Of a DNA stretch of 64,000 nt, positions 53,957 to 62,577 are shown piece by piece. Under the pieces are notes generated by a model, which did not search any database, had not been told where the DNA came from, and worked only from the letters and a program-made list of their open reading frames with translations. Numbering within the stretch: the stretch's first letter is position 1; every line of letters starts with the position of its first letter. The translations under genes and the position numbers were made by a program. Source of the DNA: an uncultured Bacteroidales bacterium (GTDB lineage Bacteria; Bacteroidota; Bacteroidia; Bacteroidales; Paludibacteraceae). The stretch covers positions 62,001 to 126,000 of the forward strand of contig CAMKDV010000005.1 of the NCBI GenBank assembly GCA_946411385.1. The letters are read 5' to 3'.

Positions 53957-53989
53957 ACAAAAAACGCGCGAAAAACGCGCATTTTTTGT
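53957..53989. terminator. Bidirectional terminator after the prophage repressor
   Basis: ACAAAAAACGCGCG (53957-53970) pairs with CGCGCATTTTTTGT (53976-53989), 13 of 14 pairs, loop of five A. A and T runs flank both sides. Confidence 0.85.
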
Positions 53990-54010
53990 TTTTTCTATGT
54001 AATAGAATGA

Positions 54011-54706
54011 CTATTCCAGACGGATAGCACCGACCACAATAGAGAGTGATCTGATTTCCTCTTTCGGCAGTTCAAATGGCGGGTAGTTCGGATTATCAGA
54101 CTTGCACAGAACCATGTCAGCGTTGCTTTCCATCGGGAACAGGCGTTTAACCATGGCACCCTGTCTGGAATCAATGACATAGACCTTTCCCCATTGCAAG
54201 AAAGTAATCTCATCTATCTTCCGGCAAGCAAGTATGTCGCCGCTGGAATACTTTGGGTACATAGAGGATCCACTGACGCGGATGAGGAAGTCCGCGTGAG
54301 CTGTCTCAAAGTCCGGCACATCATAGTGTGTGCAGTCCATTTCCGAAACGCCACATTCATCCCATCCGTTGAACCCAGCCACGGCATCTATGGGAATGAG
54401 CGGAAGTCCTCCTTTCGTGACTTCTTTGAGCACAGGTCGTTCTTTCGCATTTGACTGCGATGGATCTGCATCTGATGAACGCAGCATATTACCCTCTCCA
54501 TAAAGCACCCAATCACGGTTGAGTTCAGGGTATGTAGAGAATATCTTCTCCAAAATTTCAAAACTTGGTGCTTTTCTCAGATTTCGGAGGTAGCCGTTAG
54601 TGAGACCGCACGCTTTTTCAACCTTGTAGTTAGAGAGATGATTTTCTCTAAAAAATTCGAATAAACGATCAATAATCTGCATAATTTTGTCACTTTTATG
54701 CGTCAT
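54011..54706 (-). CDS. LexA/CI-like prophage repressor (S24 peptidase)
   Basis: 231 residues. N-terminal HTH (about 10-60; VEKACGLTNGYLRNLRKAPS), linker, then an S24 domain from residue 100. The self-cleavage site is Ala110-Gly111 (AVAGFN), the nucleophile Ser148 in SGSSMYP and the base Lys187 in GAMVKRL. All are intact, so the repressor should be inactivated through RecA on DNA damage. It faces left, divergent from the early genes. A start at Met9 is possible. Confidence 0.93.
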   Translation of the reverse strand: MTHKSDKIMQIIDRLFEFFRENHLSNYKVEKACGLTNGYLRNLRKAPSFEILEKIFSTYPELNRDWVLYGEGNMLRSSDADPSQSNAKERPVLKEVTKGGLPLIPIDAVAGFNGWDECGVSEMDCTHYDVPDFETAHADFLIRVSGSSMYPKYSSGDILACRKIDEITFLQWGKVYVIDSRQGAMVKRLFPMESNADMVLCKSDNPNYPPFELPKEEIRSLSIVVGAIRLE

Positions 54707-54736
54707 TTTACTAAAAAATGCACTTTTTAGAGATTT

Positions 54737-54781
54737 TTTTCTCGAAAAATTTTGTTATATCGAGAAAATTATCTATCTTTG
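54737..54781 (+). promoter_or_regulatory. Early lytic promoter with overlapping operator
   Basis: TTTG (54751-54754), 19 bases, TATCTTTG (54774-54781) is an exact promoter match. The inverted repeat TTTTCTCGA (54737-54745)/TCGAGAAAA (54760-54768) straddles the -33 box and is the likely repressor operator. On the other strand TAATTTTG (54822-54815) may serve the repressor gene. Confidence 0.75.
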
Positions 54782-54876
54782 CAGTCGGAATTGAACAAAT
54801 AACCAATTTCGCTGCAAAATTACAAAAAAAAATTGACATATACAAGAAAATAACCCAACAAAATAAATTTTGTAAG

Positions 54877-55050
54877 ATGAATGCACTTTTTCACGGCTCA
54901 ATTGCGAAGATTCAGAAGATGACCGGTTACAGTAGAACCACCATCAGCGAAGCACTGAATCATGACACCACCGGAAGGAAGGCGGAGCGTGTGCGCAAAC
55001 TCTATAACATGAATTTTGCCCCGATATTCAAGATCGGAGAAAACAAGTAA
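54877..55050 (+). CDS. Small HTH early regulator (Ner/Cro-like position)
   Basis: 57 residues from the ATG at 54877; the frame is open further upstream but that part overlaps the promoter. IAKIQKMTGYSRTTISEALN is a helix-turn-helix of the LacI/Cro kind. First gene after the early promoter, where Mu has Ner, a negative regulator of early transcription. Function inferred from the motif and place. Confidence 0.75.
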   Translation: MNALFHGSIAKIQKMTGYSRTTISEALNHDTTGRKAERVRKLYNMNFAPIFKIGENK

Positions 55051-55077
55051 TACAGAAACCAACAAAACAAAAGACCT

Positions 55078-55335
55078 ATGGAAACGAAAACTATTCACCT
55101 TGAAATGGATTGCATCCATGACCATCTGAACAAAACAATGACCTGTAGCTGGCTCAATGGCGAAGTTCGCATTGTAGTCTATTGGGAAGCCGGAACACTC
55201 GGTGTAATCCGCAATGATCAGGTAGTAGAAACCCGCGACCTCGAAGGGTTGACCCTTGACGAGTTCGTGCGCTTGGAGGAACAATGCCAAGCAGCTGCTG
55301 AAAGTTTGTCACAGTTTGACGACATGGCAGCGTAA
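55078..55335 (+). CDS. Small early prophage protein, unknown
   Basis: 85 residues; starts METKTIHLEMDCIHDHLNKT and ends with an acidic helix (LDEFVRLEEQCQAAAESLSQ). No family recognised. It lies between the HTH gene and the transposase, in the same orientation with short spacers. Confidence 0.65.
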   Translation: METKTIHLEMDCIHDHLNKTMTCSWLNGEVRIVVYWEAGTLGVIRNDQVVETRDLEGLTLDEFVRLEEQCQAAAESLSQFDDMAA

Positions 55336-55371
55336 ACAAGTAGTAGCAGAAACCAATAAAAGACCAGTATT

Positions 55372-57366
55372 ATGTATCAGTATATTGATGGCAACTGCGC
55401 TCTAAGCGTCAATGATTGGATGGCAGCGGGATTAACCTACAGCCAATTCAAGCATGACAGTGAACGCGGATTCCTACAGATAGCACGCAGAGGCATCAAC
55501 GGCGAAACCCTTATTTGGGTTGACAGCATTCGCCGTGCCGACCGTCTGCGCGTCATTGAACTCGCCTACGGCAAAGCCAAGACCACCAACACGGATATCT
55601 ATGCAGTGGTCATGGATGTAGCAGCACGCCAGTTCTACACCGGCTACCATCAGCCTGACGGTATGCCGTTGGACGCAACGCACGTGAATGAGTACGTTGC
55701 CAAGGCCAGTCTGTTCACCGTCATGGCTAACGGATTGCAGACGCAACGCATGGCACGCGCCAAGAGCGGCAAACGTCTGGTGATGAAAGACTGGTACCAA
55801 GCAATGCTGGTTTGGTACACACAACAATGCACCGACCAAAGCAGCATCGCGTTCGGACTTAATCCCTATACGAACGTGCGCAGCTTTGAAAGGGCGTTTA
55901 ACGACTATTTAAGCAACGGTTACGCAGCATTGATACACTGCGGAATCGGCAATAACAATGCAAGAAAAGTATGCAAGAAGTTGGAAAACCTTCTGCTGGC
56001 ACTCTACCGCACGGAAGATCATCCGTTTGTAACCCGCGTTCTGGAACTGTACAACGAGTTCATCAGCGGCAAGAAAGAGCTATACGATCAGAACACCGGC
56101 GAAGTATTCCGTCCGCGCGATTTCATCAAGCCGGGCTGCGAGACACTGAGCGAAAGCACCGTCTGGAACTACCTCAAAGATGTCTATGGCAACACCGCTA
56201 TTTTCATGGATCGTAACGGCAACTTCGAGTATAACAACAGCCTCCGACCCAAGAACCACCGTCACCACGGCGCATATTCGCTGAGTAAGATATCTATGGA
56301 TGACGTGGCACTGAGCCGTCACGCGCTCGGTAACAAGTGGGTATATAAGTACATGGCCACCGACGTTGTGAGCCAATACATCTTCCGTCCGGCTTACGTG
56401 CTGGGCAAACCGTCAGAAGATACGGTTTATCAATCCTTCCGCAATATGTTCTGTGAGCTCAGTCAGATGGGTTTGCCTATGCCGGGTGAACTGGAGGTAG
56501 AGCACCACATCATGAGCAACTTCAAGTGGCTGCCGGAAATGTTCCAGTTCGTGCGCTTCTGTCAGTCGCCTACTGAGAAACGTGCCGAGCACGCCATCCG
56601 TCGCCTCAAATACGGAGCCGCTAAAGACCTTGGTCAGACACGCGGACGTTGGTACGCAAAGCATGAGGCTTACCGTTCCATCCGTTACAAGATCAACGGC
56701 GACTATCCGGAACCGGAGTTTGATCCGCGCCGACTGATTGCAGATGATATCGCTGCCATCGACGCACACAACAATGAGCTGCACCCTGACCAGAAGCGTT
56801 TCCCTGGAAAGACCCGCAAGCAGGTGCTCATGGAGAATTACAACCCGAACCTGCAAGCCATTGACGAAAGCTATCTCTACAAGTTCATCGGTAACAAGAC
56901 CGAGACCAGCATCCGCAACAATGACTATTGCCAAGTGGACGGCCAGCGCTTTGAGTTGAAAGACTACAGCAGCTTGCAACGGCTCAAACCAAACAACCGC
57001 ACCGTGACCGCGTACTGGCTGCCGGATGAGGAAGGCAAGACGCAAACCGTTTACCTCTATCAGGGTGACACCTATATTGGCGAAGCGCAGAACATGGAGC
57101 AATTCACCTACAACGAATGTGCTTTTGAGCGTACCGCCGAGGATGAAGCCAAGATGCTGCACCAAGCCAAACGCGCTGCACACTTTGACCGCCTCATCAA
57201 AGACCGCCGTCAGGACATCCCGAAGATTGGCAAGATGGACCGCGACACAGTGCGTTTCATTGAGCAAACACCGCTGGATATCGTCATTGAGGAACACGAA
57301 CAGCCGGTCAACTATGACGGTGACGAGTTCGCAGACTTCACCAGCCAAGCAATAAACAGTTTATAA
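55372..57366 (+). CDS. Mu-type transposase (MuA-like DDE recombinase)
   Basis: 664 residues, close to MuA's 663. The N-terminal third is helical DNA-binding sequence. The catalytic RNase H fold begins near residue 300: Asp310/Asp311 in ISMDDVAL, and the last acid Glu402 or Glu406 in SPTEKRAEHAIRRLK. The middle acid, an Asp in MuA, seems to be Glu377 in ELEVEHHI. A beta-barrel domain (about 510-570) and a helical C-terminus that may contact MuB follow. It would cut phage ends and join them to target DNA. The MuB-like gene comes 21 bases later. Confidence 0.88.
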   Translation: MYQYIDGNCALSVNDWMAAGLTYSQFKHDSERGFLQIARRGINGETLIWVDSIRRADRLRVIELAYGKAKTTNTDIYAVVMDVAARQFYTGYHQPDGMPLDATHVNEYVAKASLFTVMANGLQTQRMARAKSGKRLVMKDWYQAMLVWYTQQCTDQSSIAFGLNPYTNVRSFERAFNDYLSNGYAALIHCGIGNNNARKVCKKLENLLLALYRTEDHPFVTRVLELYNEFISGKKELYDQNTGEVFRPRDFIKPGCETLSESTVWNYLKDVYGNTAIFMDRNGNFEYNNSLRPKNHRHHGAYSLSKISMDDVALSRHALGNKWVYKYMATDVVSQYIFRPAYVLGKPSEDTVYQSFRNMFCELSQMGLPMPGELEVEHHIMSNFKWLPEMFQFVRFCQSPTEKRAEHAIRRLKYGAAKDLGQTRGRWYAKHEAYRSIRYKINGDYPEPEFDPRRLIADDIAAIDAHNNELHPDQKRFPGKTRKQVLMENYNPNLQAIDESYLYKFIGNKTETSIRNNDYCQVDGQRFELKDYSSLQRLKPNNRTVTAYWLPDEEGKTQTVYLYQGDTYIGEAQNMEQFTYNECAFERTAEDEAKMLHQAKRAAHFDRLIKDRRQDIPKIGKMDRDTVRFIEQTPLDIVIEEHEQPVNYDGDEFADFTSQAINSL

Positions 57367-57387
57367 ACCCTATAAAAACAAAAGACC

Positions 57388-58275
57388 ATGTTAGTAAGTA
57401 ATGAAATGAAGACGCGCATCATCCAAGCGATGACTACAGCGCGTGAGAACTTCGGAGGAAGTGATGCCAAGTTCGCCAACTCTCTTAGTATTAACGCAAG
57501 CCAGTTGAGCCGTATCATGCGCGGCGACTGGGAGAAAGTCCTGAGCGATGAGAAATGGATCACCATTGCCCGCGTGCTGGGTGTCGGTATGGATCCGGAA
57601 AAGAAGTGGAACACCGCCAACACGCCCGTATTCCAGTTCATCAATGCACAACTGGAGAAATGCCAGGAAGAAAGCATGAGCGCGCTCCTGTGCGACATGT
57701 CTGACATAGGCAAGACCTACGCAGCGCAATACTACCAGCGCACACACAAGAACGTTGTTTACATTGATTGCAGTCAGGTCAAGAGCAAACAGCGTCTTAT
57801 CCGCAAAATAGCCAAATCATTCGGTGTGGGCAGCACAAGCAAGTACGATGACGTGTACGAGGATTTGGTCTTTTACCTCAAGCAGCTGCCCACACCTTTG
57901 ATTATCCTTGACGAGGCTGGTGATCTTCACTATGAAGCGTTCCTTGAAATCAAAGCACTCTGGAATGCCACCGAACGCGCATGTGGTTACTACATGATGG
58001 GTGCCGATGGTCTGCGTCAGAAGATCCACCGCGCCATTGATAACAAGAAAGTCGGTTACACCGAGATTTTCAGCCGCTTTGGTCGCCGGTATGTGCAATG
58101 CGTACCGACCAATGCCGATGACCGCGAAAAGTTCTTGAACGCGACCGCGATGAGCATCATCAAAGCTAACTGCAAAGAGGGTACCGACACCATGCAGATC
58201 CTCCGTGGCAGTCGTGACGAACAGGGCGTACCGAGCTTGCGCCGTATCAACAAAGAATTGAGCAAACTGGGATAA
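57388..58275 (+). CDS. MuB-like AAA ATPase, target-DNA activator
   Basis: 295 residues. An N-terminal HTH (about 25-60; LSINASQLSRIMRGDWEKV), as in MuB, precedes an AAA domain with Walker A DMSDIGKT (103-110, with Asp in place of the first Gly) and Walker B LIILDEAGDL. MuB forms ATP-dependent filaments on DNA and delivers targets to the transposase. Position directly after the transposase supports the call. Unusual Walker A spacing is also seen in phage B proteins. Confidence 0.88.
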   Translation: MLVSNEMKTRIIQAMTTARENFGGSDAKFANSLSINASQLSRIMRGDWEKVLSDEKWITIARVLGVGMDPEKKWNTANTPVFQFINAQLEKCQEESMSALLCDMSDIGKTYAAQYYQRTHKNVVYIDCSQVKSKQRLIRKIAKSFGVGSTSKYDDVYEDLVFYLKQLPTPLIILDEAGDLHYEAFLEIKALWNATERACGYYMMGADGLRQKIHRAIDNKKVGYTEIFSRFGRRYVQCVPTNADDREKFLNATAMSIIKANCKEGTDTMQILRGSRDEQGVPSLRRINKELSKLG

Positions 58276-58278
58276 GTC

Positions 58279-58923
58279 ATGGCTAAGTCAAAGCAAGCAC
58301 AGAGCACAAGCAATGTCCGCACGGCAAAGTTTACCTGCCTGCCATTTGAAGGTGAGTATTTCCGCGCCGTCGGACAGCCTGAGCGTACAGGCACACATGT
58401 CATCATCGGACCGTCCAAGAACGGTAAGACCACCTTTGCCATGATGTATGCCAAGTATCTGAGTAGCTTTGAACGTGTAGCCTATGACAGCGTGGAGGAA
58501 GGTCTGTGCAAGACTATCCAGATGGCGATGGACCGCGTGAACATGTGGGAAGTCGGCGGCAAGGTCATCCTCTATGACAAAATGGAGATTGAAGATCTCC
58601 GCGCCAAACTCAAACAACACAAGAGCCCGAACATCATCTTTATCGACTCTATCCAGTTCGCCGATATGACGTTCAAGGATTACAAGACACTCAAACGTGA
58701 GTTCCCGAACAAACTCTTTGTCTATATCAGCCATATCAACGGCGGGCAGCCGGAAGGCAAGACCGCACAACGCATCTTCCGTGACGCTTCCGTCGTTTGG
58801 CACATTGAAGGCTTCCGGGCAATCCCTCAAAGCCGGTTCGTGGAGGACGGAGTAACACAGGATCCTATTGACATCTGGCCGGAAGGAGCCGCTAAGTATT
58901 GGGCAAAATTACAAAGCAAGTGA
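58279..58923 (+). CDS. Phage RecA/DnaB-fold P-loop ATPase
   Basis: 214 residues. Walker A GPSKNGKT (44-51) and Walker B IIFIDSIQ in a RecA-like fold; KLFVYISHINGG occupies the place of the third motif. Such small ATPases occur after MuB in Bacteroidetes Mu-like phages. The exact role (replication or recombination) is unknown. Four bases after the MuB-like gene. Confidence 0.75.
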   Translation: MAKSKQAQSTSNVRTAKFTCLPFEGEYFRAVGQPERTGTHVIIGPSKNGKTTFAMMYAKYLSSFERVAYDSVEEGLCKTIQMAMDRVNMWEVGGKVILYDKMEIEDLRAKLKQHKSPNIIFIDSIQFADMTFKDYKTLKREFPNKLFVYISHINGGQPEGKTAQRIFRDASVVWHIEGFRAIPQSRFVEDGVTQDPIDIWPEGAAKYWAKLQSK

Positions 58924-58924
58924 C

Positions 58925-59377
58925 ATGAAAACGCATAGCCAATATATCAAGGAACTGCATATCCTGTTCAATCAGTGCAATATCTCTGATGCCAACAAAG
59001 CCGCCATCTACAGCTCTTATGGTGTGACATCGAGCAAAGAACTGAACGGTGCGCAACTCGGCGAGATCTGCAACAAACTGCATGACCTATTGCAGAAGGA
59101 CGGACGCGAAGCCAAACCCAGCCGCCGCAAGACACCGTTACAACAGGCGCAGACATGCTGCAAGGTAGCTATTGGCAAGCTGCTGGCAGCGCAGGGTAAG
59201 ATACCCGCCTCCGGATGGTCTTTTGCTGAGTGGAACCTGATTACCGGGACGGCCTGCCGAGCCGCAGGAGTAGATGCCTTCCATCAGATACCACTCAGCA
59301 AACTCCGGGGCATTGCTTACGAGTTCAACAGCCAGGCGCAGGCAATAGCGCAATCCAAACAAATAATCAACCAATAA
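58925..59377 (+). CDS. GemA/gp16-like early phage protein (tentative)
   Basis: 150 residues from the ATG at 58925, one base after the previous stop. Helical, with YIKELHILFNQCNISDANKA at the start and a tail WSFAEWNLITGTACRAAGVD. Its start (a helix, then a YG..S...L pattern) resembles the DUF1018/GemA regulators of Mu-like phages. The likeness is weak and partly based on place. Confidence 0.5.
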   Translation: MKTHSQYIKELHILFNQCNISDANKAAIYSSYGVTSSKELNGAQLGEICNKLHDLLQKDGREAKPSRRKTPLQQAQTCCKVAIGKLLAAQGKIPASGWSFAEWNLITGTACRAAGVDAFHQIPLSKLRGIAYEFNSQAQAIAQSKQIINQ

Positions 59378-59389
59378 AATTCAACCGTT

Positions 59390-60052
59390 ATGGCAAAGTA
59401 CGATTTATCCGAAGAGGAAGTTGCGTTGCTGGAGAATGCACGCGCAGAAAAGGCAAAGCGTGAAGCCGAAGAAAAACACGCACAAGAAGTAAAGACTTAC
59501 AAGGAACTGGTGGATGAAGCCGTCAATCTGACCGTGCCCGAAGCACAGGACATCAGCCGCATCCTGGAGCAAAAGAAAGCAGCTATCTTTGAACGCTTCC
59601 ACAGCATTATTTCAATGAAGGATGAACTATTCTCTGGATCCAGCAAGGCGAAAGACGGACGCTTTACCGACACCTTCACCAACAAAAACAGTACCGCACG
59701 TGTCACCCTCGGCTTCAATACCAATGATGCCTATGATGACACCTATACCGCAGGTGTGGAGAAAGTCAAGGAGTACATCCAGAGCCTCGCATCTGATGAT
59801 AAGAGCCGCCAACTCGCAGAAATGGTCAATACGCTCCTAATGGAACGCAGCAAGGCCGGACAGCTCAAAGCGCAGAATGTCCTCCGTCTGGAGAGCATGG
59901 CGAATGAGATCGGTGATCCTACGTTCATTGAGGGCATGAAGATTATCCGCGACGCTTACCGTCCTGACCGCACCAAGCAGTTTGTCAAGGTAGAGGTCAA
60001 AGACGAATCCGGCAAGTTCCAAACCGTCAGTCTGAACATGACAAACTGCTAA
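59390..60052 (+). CDS. Conserved early phage protein (DUF3164-like position)
   Basis: 220 residues. A charged coiled-coil N-terminus (ARAEKAKREAEEKHAQEVKT) leads to a mixed domain with TLGFNTNDAYDDTYTAGVEK and a basic end. In Mu-like phages a DUF3164 protein takes this place; sequence agreement cannot be judged by eye. No enzyme motif seen. Confidence 0.6.
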   Translation: MAKYDLSEEEVALLENARAEKAKREAEEKHAQEVKTYKELVDEAVNLTVPEAQDISRILEQKKAAIFERFHSIISMKDELFSGSSKAKDGRFTDTFTNKNSTARVTLGFNTNDAYDDTYTAGVEKVKEYIQSLASDDKSRQLAEMVNTLLMERSKAGQLKAQNVLRLESMANEIGDPTFIEGMKIIRDAYRPDRTKQFVKVEVKDESGKFQTVSLNMTNC

Positions 60053-60056
60053 AGGT

Positions 60057-60236
60057 ATGAGACAGGCATTTAACAATGAAAAGGTGGAACTCTGCGGCGC
60101 ATGTCAGGGAACCGGAGTAGATGAGACTGGCAGAAAGTGCCACGTGTGCGACGGTACCGGCAGAGTGTACAAGAAGCGCGAAGGCACCCTAACAGTGGAA
60201 CCGTACAAGGGTCAGAAAGTGACCAAACGGACATAA
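60057..60236 (+). CDS. Small zinc-knuckle protein, two CxxCxGxG motifs
   Basis: 59 residues. CGACQGTG and CHVCDGTG are the two half-sites of a DnaJ-type zinc centre, 9 residues apart, followed by a basic tail (VYKKREG and on). It starts four bases after the previous stop. Free-standing single-centre zinc proteins like this are found in phage early regions and may bind nucleic acid or protein. Easy to miss because of its length. Confidence 0.75.
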   Translation: MRQAFNNEKVELCGACQGTGVDETGRKCHVCDGTGRVYKKREGTLTVEPYKGQKVTKRT

Positions 60237-60284
60237 AAAACAAGGGCCCCACACCGAAGCGCGAAGCCATTGCAGAAACCGAGC

Positions 60285-60313
60285 GCAAAATTACAAAAAA
60301 AAATTGATATACG
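60285..60313 (+). repeat. Second copy of an A-tract element also found at 54814-54843
   Basis: GCAAAATTACA, a run of A, TTGAtATAC. The copy at 54814-54843 differs by a few bases. Each precedes a short regulator-like gene (54877 and 60323). Both contain TAATTTTG on the minus strand. Confidence 0.7.
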
Positions 60314-60322
60314 CAAATAAAA

Positions 60323-60559
60323 ATGGCTTTTTCGCGAAAAAATATGCTTTTTAGGGTCAAAGAAGTCAATGAATTGTATGTAGAGAAAGCAAAAATAGGT
60401 CTAACCACCGAATTTATCTACCGTACATTCATTAAGCCCCGGTTCCACATCAGCCGTAGCACGCTGTATGAATACCTGGCTATTCCCTATGACCGCCAAC
60501 TGAAAGAGATATACCAACGCGAGAAAGCAGAACAGGAGCAAAATCCAACTTTATTCTAA
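60323..60559 (+). CDS. Small prophage protein, HTH-like
   Basis: 78 residues. ITRTFIKPRF is absent, but the related stretch EFIYRTFIKPRFHISRSTLY looks like a helix-turn-helix of a replication or regulator protein; the end is charged (KAEQEQ). No firm family. Preceded by the duplicated A-tract element. Confidence 0.6.
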   Translation: MAFSRKNMLFRVKEVNELYVEKAKIGLTTEFIYRTFIKPRFHISRSTLYEYLAIPYDRQLKEIYQREKAEQEQNPTLF

Positions 60560-60578
60560 CTATTAAAAACTAAGGATT

Positions 60579-60989
60579 ATGAACTTCTTTTTAATTAACA
60601 TCACCTATCAGCGCCAAACCGGAGAGGACAATCCGGGTAAGGTGAAAGAGACTTATGTAGTCGAGAGTATCAACCCATCCAACGCAGAGGCGCGTCTGCT
60701 GGAGGAAATAAAACCGTTCATCTTCGGAGATCATGAGGTGCAGCGCATAAACAAGCGCAACTTCCGTGATATCTTCCCAAAGGCAGATGGCGAATACTGG
60801 TACACCGGGCGCGTGGAAATGATCACTGTAGAGGACAACGGCAGAGAGTGCCGCAAAGCAGTGACCGTTCTGGTTGAAGCCTGTGATATCACTGATGCGC
60901 TCAACATTCTCAAAAAGGAAATGGCAAGCTATGATTGCGAGATCATCGGTGTCGCCAAGTCACCTATTGTAGATGTGTACAGGGCATGA
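60579..60989 (+). CDS. DUF4494 protein
   Basis: 136 residues. The start (NFFLINITYQRQ), the central SNAEARLLEEIKPFI and the end (VAKSPIVDVYRA) match the Bacteroidetes DUF4494 family closely. The family occurs in phages and integrative elements; biochemical function is unknown. An intrinsic terminator follows. Confidence 0.85.
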   Translation: MNFFLINITYQRQTGEDNPGKVKETYVVESINPSNAEARLLEEIKPFIFGDHEVQRINKRNFRDIFPKADGEYWYTGRVEMITVEDNGRECRKAVTVLVEACDITDALNILKKEMASYDCEIIGVAKSPIVDVYRA

Positions 60990-60997
60990 GGATCACC

Positions 60998-61030
60998 GGG
61001 GCAGGTTCTCGCATGAGCCTGCCCCATTTT
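60998..61030 (+). terminator. Intrinsic terminator after the DUF4494 gene
   Basis: GGGGCAGG (60998-61005) pairs with CCTGCCCC (61018-61025), and the inner CTC/GAG can extend it; ATTTTG follows. Confidence 0.75.
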
Positions 61031-61040
61031 GTATTCAGAT

Positions 61041-61811
61041 ATGGAAAGACCCACTTACATAGCATCTTGTTCATTCGGTAAAGACAGCATTGCGACAATA
61101 CTTCTGGCTATGCTGCACAACGAGCCGCTGGACCGCATTGTGTCTGTTGAAGTCATGTTTGACAACGCACGTGGCATAAGCGGCGAGGATCCAGAGCACA
61201 TTCAATGGGTGAAAGAGTTTGCCATCCCACGGCTAAAAGAGTTGACCGGCATAGACACCGACCTAATACGCAACGAGAAAGATGACTACCTGACAGAATT
61301 TTTCAAGAAGCGTGGTACAAAAACAAAATACCCTGAGCGTATAGGCAAATATCAAGGCTTTCTGCTTGGTGGCTTCTGCCGGATGAACTCTATAGGTAAA
61401 ATGACACCTATGCGCCGGTATTGGCGGCAGTTCAGAAGGAACTATGTATCTTATGTAGGTATTGCATTGGATGAGCCGGAACGCCTGGCACGTCTAAAAA
61501 GCAACTCTGTTAGCCTCCTTGCGAAGTATGGATATACGGAACGCATGGCATTTGACCTATGTGCCAAGTATGATCTACTTTCACCAAACTACATCAATTC
61601 CAGTCGTGGTGGTTGCTGGTTCTGTCCGAATAACAAAGTGCATGGGTTCTGCGAATTAAGGCGTAAACATCCCGAATTATGGGAGGAACTGCGCAAGTTA
61701 TCTGGGGTAAAAAATACCATTAGTCAGAATTTCTGTTATGACAAAACATTTGCACAGATGGAAAAACTGATGAATTGGAATGAAAAACAATTATCAATTA
61801 TTTTTGATTAA
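61041..61811 (+). CDS. Phage PAPS reductase-like (PP-loop) protein
   Basis: 256 residues from the ATG at 61041. SCSFGKDS is the PP-loop that binds ATP pyrophosphate. The C-terminal CWFCPN motif and nearby Cys in HGFCELRR may bind a metal. Such PAPS-reductase/DndC-like proteins are frequent in phages and in DNA-modification systems; real sulfate reduction is doubtful here. The region from this gene on is AT-richer than the early genes. Confidence 0.8.
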   Translation: MERPTYIASCSFGKDSIATILLAMLHNEPLDRIVSVEVMFDNARGISGEDPEHIQWVKEFAIPRLKELTGIDTDLIRNEKDDYLTEFFKKRGTKTKYPERIGKYQGFLLGGFCRMNSIGKMTPMRRYWRQFRRNYVSYVGIALDEPERLARLKSNSVSLLAKYGYTERMAFDLCAKYDLLSPNYINSSRGGCWFCPNNKVHGFCELRRKHPELWEELRKLSGVKNTISQNFCYDKTFAQMEKLMNWNEKQLSIIFD

Positions 61812-61815
61812 AATT

Positions 61816-62577
61816 ATGGCAAAAATTAAGTCAATGCGGATCCACAGACGAGATCCGAAAACAAATACAACGCTGGTTGACTTTATGCTGGATATTAAGG
61901 CAACCGCACAAGGTATGTTTACCGCAACGTTTCCTGATGATATCACGTCCAAGCTAAAGGATTTGAATGTATTTGACCGGTATCATAAAGGGACGTTGGA
62001 AGCTGAGACGCTGAATAAACTGGAAGCTGAGATTGGGCGTGTCGTTAACTACCTAATCCAGTACGAGGTGTTAGAAGATGTACACGTAATAAAATATGCT
62101 ATTGAAACCGCGTGCCAATACACCAAAACTATTGATGGTAAGTATTTCCCTCATTCAGCTTATAAGGATGAAACATTCCTATGTAATGAAAATGGTCACC
62201 CGATATTTTTTGAAGGTACAAACCGCCGTGATCCGTCTCATCCAGGGAACTATAATGTGAGTATAATATGCGGTATTCGTCGGAAGATAACCAACAAGTA
62301 TCTTGATGGAACTGTAAAGACATACTACACGTATGCAGACAGATCAAAACTTGAACAAAACGGGAAATGGATCCATGAACTTGTAGGCATGGGGACAGAT
62401 AGCTTTTACCGTAAGATTGATGACCTAAAAGAAATTGAGTACACCGAAGAAAATGCTTTATTCTTCAGACGGTTTTTGACCGGTATATTTACCATCAACG
62501 ACTACGTAGCCAAAATAAAAGACACAGACCAACTGCGTCTAATGATTAAAAACAATATAGCTATAGAAGGAATATGA
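61816..62577 (+). CDS. Prophage protein of unknown function
   Basis: 253 residues from the ATG at 61816, five bases after the previous stop. No signal peptide or membrane segment. It has a mixed alpha/beta pattern with HRRDPKTNTTLVDFMLDIKA at the start and YNVSIICGIRRKITNKY in the middle. No family recognised. Overlaps the MazG-like gene by four bases. Confidence 0.65.
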   Translation: MAKIKSMRIHRRDPKTNTTLVDFMLDIKATAQGMFTATFPDDITSKLKDLNVFDRYHKGTLEAETLNKLEAEIGRVVNYLIQYEVLEDVHVIKYAIETACQYTKTIDGKYFPHSAYKDETFLCNENGHPIFFEGTNRRDPSHPGNYNVSIICGIRRKITNKYLDGTVKTYYTYADRSKLEQNGKWIHELVGMGTDSFYRKIDDLKEIEYTEENALFFRRFLTGIFTINDYVAKIKDTDQLRLMIKNNIAIEGI

